A stretch of DNA of 64,000 nt from Arenicola marina (Eukaryota; Annelida; Polychaeta; Arenicolidae), in assembly GCA_964019135.1 (NCBI GenBank), contig OZ025250.1, forward strand, positions 47,461,174 to 47,525,173, in the 5' to 3' direction. The position numbers and the translations under genes were made by a program. Positions 61,904 through 64,000 of the stretch are shown here, piece after piece. Positions within the stretch are counted from its first letter, which is position 1. Every line of letters starts with the position of its first letter. The notes beneath the pieces are model-generated. The model was not told the DNA's origin, ran no database searches, and saw only the letters and a program-made list of their open reading frames with translations.

Positions 61904-62976
61904 CTGTGCCAGACTTGGCTCCGACCGACCGGAACTCCTAATATGAACCTGTCCTTCACCGAGTGAGTACAGTCAAACTATTGTCATTGTATGGGCGAGT
62001 ATATATCATGGTGTCTGTCCTTAATGATTATTAGTTATTAATCTGCCACGTATTGTCGATGTTGTAGCCAGAAGAAGTTACAAGACACTGGCGCATTCCC
62101 GATTTTGCAAGGGAGGGGGGCAAAATTTTATTTTACATGGTGAGATCTTGAAAGAATATTCAGAGAGTGTTTTTTATAATCAGGCTTTTGTTGCATGTTT
62201 TATTCATTACACCATTATCATGAAATATGCACTGCATATACACTGCTCGTTGTAACATAATTAATATATATATATATATATATATATTATATTTGACACG
62301 ATTCATTGCTGTCTTGTAGCTACCCCACTCAAAGCGTTGACATGGCAACCGGAATGGACGCTATGACGACGGACTTCGTGAACGCCACCTGGCGGGCGAG
62401 CACCGAGTCCTCCGCGATGGAGGCGACGACTAGCGGCGAGCTGCCGCTCATCGTGCTGAAGCAGCTGACGGGCGACATGCCAGAGTTCGAGTTCATCCTG
62501 CCCTGTATCTTCGGGGTCTTCATGACGCTGGCCTTGGGTCTCATCGTCTTCTACACCAAGGGAGAGGAGAGCGGCAAGCAACGTCACGTGTCCGCCGTGG
62601 AGATGTCCGTGCCGGAGATCAACGGAAACGTCCGAAGGTAACATTCAAACGTTTACAAAAGGTGTTGTTTTTTTCGCTTCTGTATATAACTACTTAGTGA
62701 CATTGTTCAAATATTTAGGACATACCGGTTTTTGCCCTTTTTAGAAGTCGATTGCAGAAAATATCCACCTTAGCGCATGAGTTTGCATTTTACATACCAG
62801 AAGTAATGTATTACATGCGCATCCGTTTTACTGGCTAGATAACTATTATTTAAACTGTTTACTTTTGTTGCGTAGGTATCAAATCATTGAACGCATGTTT
62901 TTATTTTCCTTTCAGAGAATCTCGTGACTACGACGGCTACATCGAGAGTCCGTATTTTACTTCCCGCTACACTTGA
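61904..62976 (+). CDS. Single-pass membrane protein, three C-terminal coding exons
   Basis: Exons 61904-61962, 62320-62637 and 62916-62976 join with GT-AG introns (acceptors TTCTTCCACAG, TGTCTTGTAG and TTTCCTTTCAG; donors GA|GTGAGT and AG|GTAACA) and stay in one frame to TGA at 62974. From the ATG at 61943 this gives 132 residues; the frame is also open upstream (LCQTWLRPTGTPN) in phase 0, so earlier exons are possible. Features from that ATG: Thr/Ser/Met-rich outer part with an N-glycosylation sequon NAT at 28-30; transmembrane helix about 65-86 (FILPCIFGVFMTLALGLIVF); basic stop-transfer KGEESGKQR; tail with NVRRESRDYDGYIESPYF and a C-terminal SRYT. The topology should be N-out, C-in. Size and layout recall KCNE-type subunits but no diagnostic motif match is claimed. 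The family is unrecognised. Confidence 0.72.
62258..62290. repeat. (TA)n microsatellite
   Basis: About 13 TA dinucleotides with slight interruptions, within the intron 62-16 bp before the acceptor at 62319. Confidence 0.9.
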
Positions 62977-63245
62977 TGGGCGAACCACATCGACATTATA
63001 TACTGATGGATCGGTTCTAGCAAGAGTCTGTACGTTAGTACCCGCTTCAATTCACGGGCCACCTACCTCGCGATTCAGTAATTAATACCCGCCTCATTGT
63101 CCGACTGTATCGAGATTCCTTGCTTTAGCACCAGTTTCGGTTGAAATACGAACTGCATCGAGATTTCGTGTATAATGCGCGCCTAATCTGAAGAACCAAC
63201 AATATAGAGATGCTGTACTTTAGCATACGCTTCACCGGACCTTCT
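62942..63245 (+). repeat. Degenerate 47-48 bp repeat across stop codon and 3' UTR
   Basis: TCGAGA-type unit starts recur at 62942, 62990, 63068, 63110, 63158 and 63205 (spacing 48, 78, 42, 48, 47). Each is followed by a TTTAGTACCCGCTTCA-like block and an AACCAAC/CGAACTGCA-like block. The first unit is the last coding segment of the membrane protein, so the repeat includes the C-terminus and stop codon. Confidence 0.6.
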
Positions 63246-63249
63246 CTCG

Positions 63250-64000
63250 GCCAGTCACGTTAAACACGAGAGGTGACATACAACTTATAATGGGCTAATC
63301 TTTCTTTAGCCTACTAGGACAGAGCCACGCGTTGGATATGTATTACACAAAGTTCCGTGCCACTACGTCACGTCACAGAATAAATAGTACAGCATACTAC
63401 AGTAATATTTACTTCGTGGCCATCTTGACACGCCTTCAGCGGACAAACCCCAGACTGAAAATGTCAGGGTAAGATGGCGCCATCTAGTGGTGCATTGCAT
63501 AGTTAAGTGATGACGGTGCGACGCGATTCTCAGTCATAGACGACTCCGCAAAATATTCAGGTCAGAGTACTCCACTATGAGGCGCCACTGCATGGGCAAT
63601 GCAATCTGGGTATTATATTGCTCTTTACGTAACATCAAGATGACATCTTCCTATTATAGTCATCTCTGCAGAACAAATAAAGAGAACTCCACAATCGTTC
63701 CCAACACTTTTTGCGACAATTTTCTTTGTTTCAAGATGGTGGATATTTGTGAATTGCTGTATCATGGCGGTGATCACCTGATCACTACATGATTGGCTCA
63801 GTTCGGGCTGATGGCGATGATGTCCGCTCAGTAACCATATTGGCTGGCCACGTGTCCCGAAATAATGCGTTACAAACCGTTCCCAGCCCAAAGATCTTTG
63901 CGATCAGGCAGAGTATGATAATTTATTTATAATCATAATTCCCCCAATTTTTCCTTGAAATGATGTCTCTATTTAATATCACGGAGACTATTATTTATGT
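63250..64000. other. 3' flank; short dispersed repeat at about 63535-63640
   Basis: No further gene is seen. The segment at 63535-63640 shares ordered blocks (AGGCGCCACTGCA, GCAATGCA, TCTGG) with 18186-18290 in the same orientation. Confidence 0.45.
63379..63384 (+). terminator. Candidate polyadenylation signal (AATAAA)
   Basis: AATAAA lies about 400 bp after the TGA at 62974-62976, the first such signal downstream in this strand. Its use is inferred. Confidence 0.4.

Noticed and set aside
61904..62976. KCNE-type potassium channel subunit
   Set aside because: Size, N-out topology and a YIES word fit loosely, but the conserved region directly after the KCNE helix is not recognisable here.

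Overview
This is eukaryotic, almost certainly metazoan, nuclear DNA. The signs are short GT-AG exons, a non-LTR retroelement with animal-type reverse transcriptase motifs, a Ty3/gypsy-type LTR element, tRNA-derived SINE-like copies, small inverted-repeat DNA elements and large tandem arrays. No bacterial operon structure, ribosome binding sites or CRISPR array was seen. A 200-base run of N at 32940-33139 shows it comes from a draft scaffold. The very frequent G/C homopolymers (8-18 bases) and the repeat mix suggest a marine invertebrate, perhaps an invertebrate deuterostome, but no single-copy gene fixes the species.

Layout. 1-12.9 kb is mostly intergenic or intronic, with tRNA-derived SINE-like copies (2.6-3.0 kb), a dead LINE 3' half (4.5-6.0 kb) and one copy of a 350-bp inverted-repeat element (9.06-9.41 kb). 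12.97-16.03 kb is a decayed Ty3/gypsy element with 5' LTR, primer binding site, gag and pol remnants, polypurine tract and a stub of the 3' LTR. 17.1-18.1 kb holds a repeat whose second copy starts just after the gap (33.1 kb). 18.78-19.64 kb carries two plus-strand exons for a signal peptide and a six-cysteine segment. 20.45-21.48 kb is a tandem array full of inverted CCAAT boxes. 24.78-25.97 kb has three plus-strand exons, all phase 0, of an unrecognised protein. 26.2-28.35 kb is four different tandem repeats side by side. 34.34-52.51 kb is an 18-kb satellite of 38/44-bp monomers with higher-order duplications of about 5.9 kb. Just beyond it, on the minus strand, is a two-exon gene for a 97-residue secreted peptide (53.45-52.66 kb). 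54.3-55.2 kb has the second inverted-repeat element copy and a pogo/Tigger-like end. 56.6-59.8 kb is a 30-bp minisatellite of about 106 units. 61.90-62.98 kb contains the three last coding exons of a small single-pass membrane protein.

How parts may fit. The plus-strand exons at 18.8-19.6, 24.8-26.0 and 61.9-63.0 kb all join in phase 0, so they could be one gene for a type I membrane protein whose introns swallowed the satellites, or two to three separate genes. The sequence alone cannot decide. Nearly all long open frames in the arrays are by-products of stop-free repeat units, not genes.
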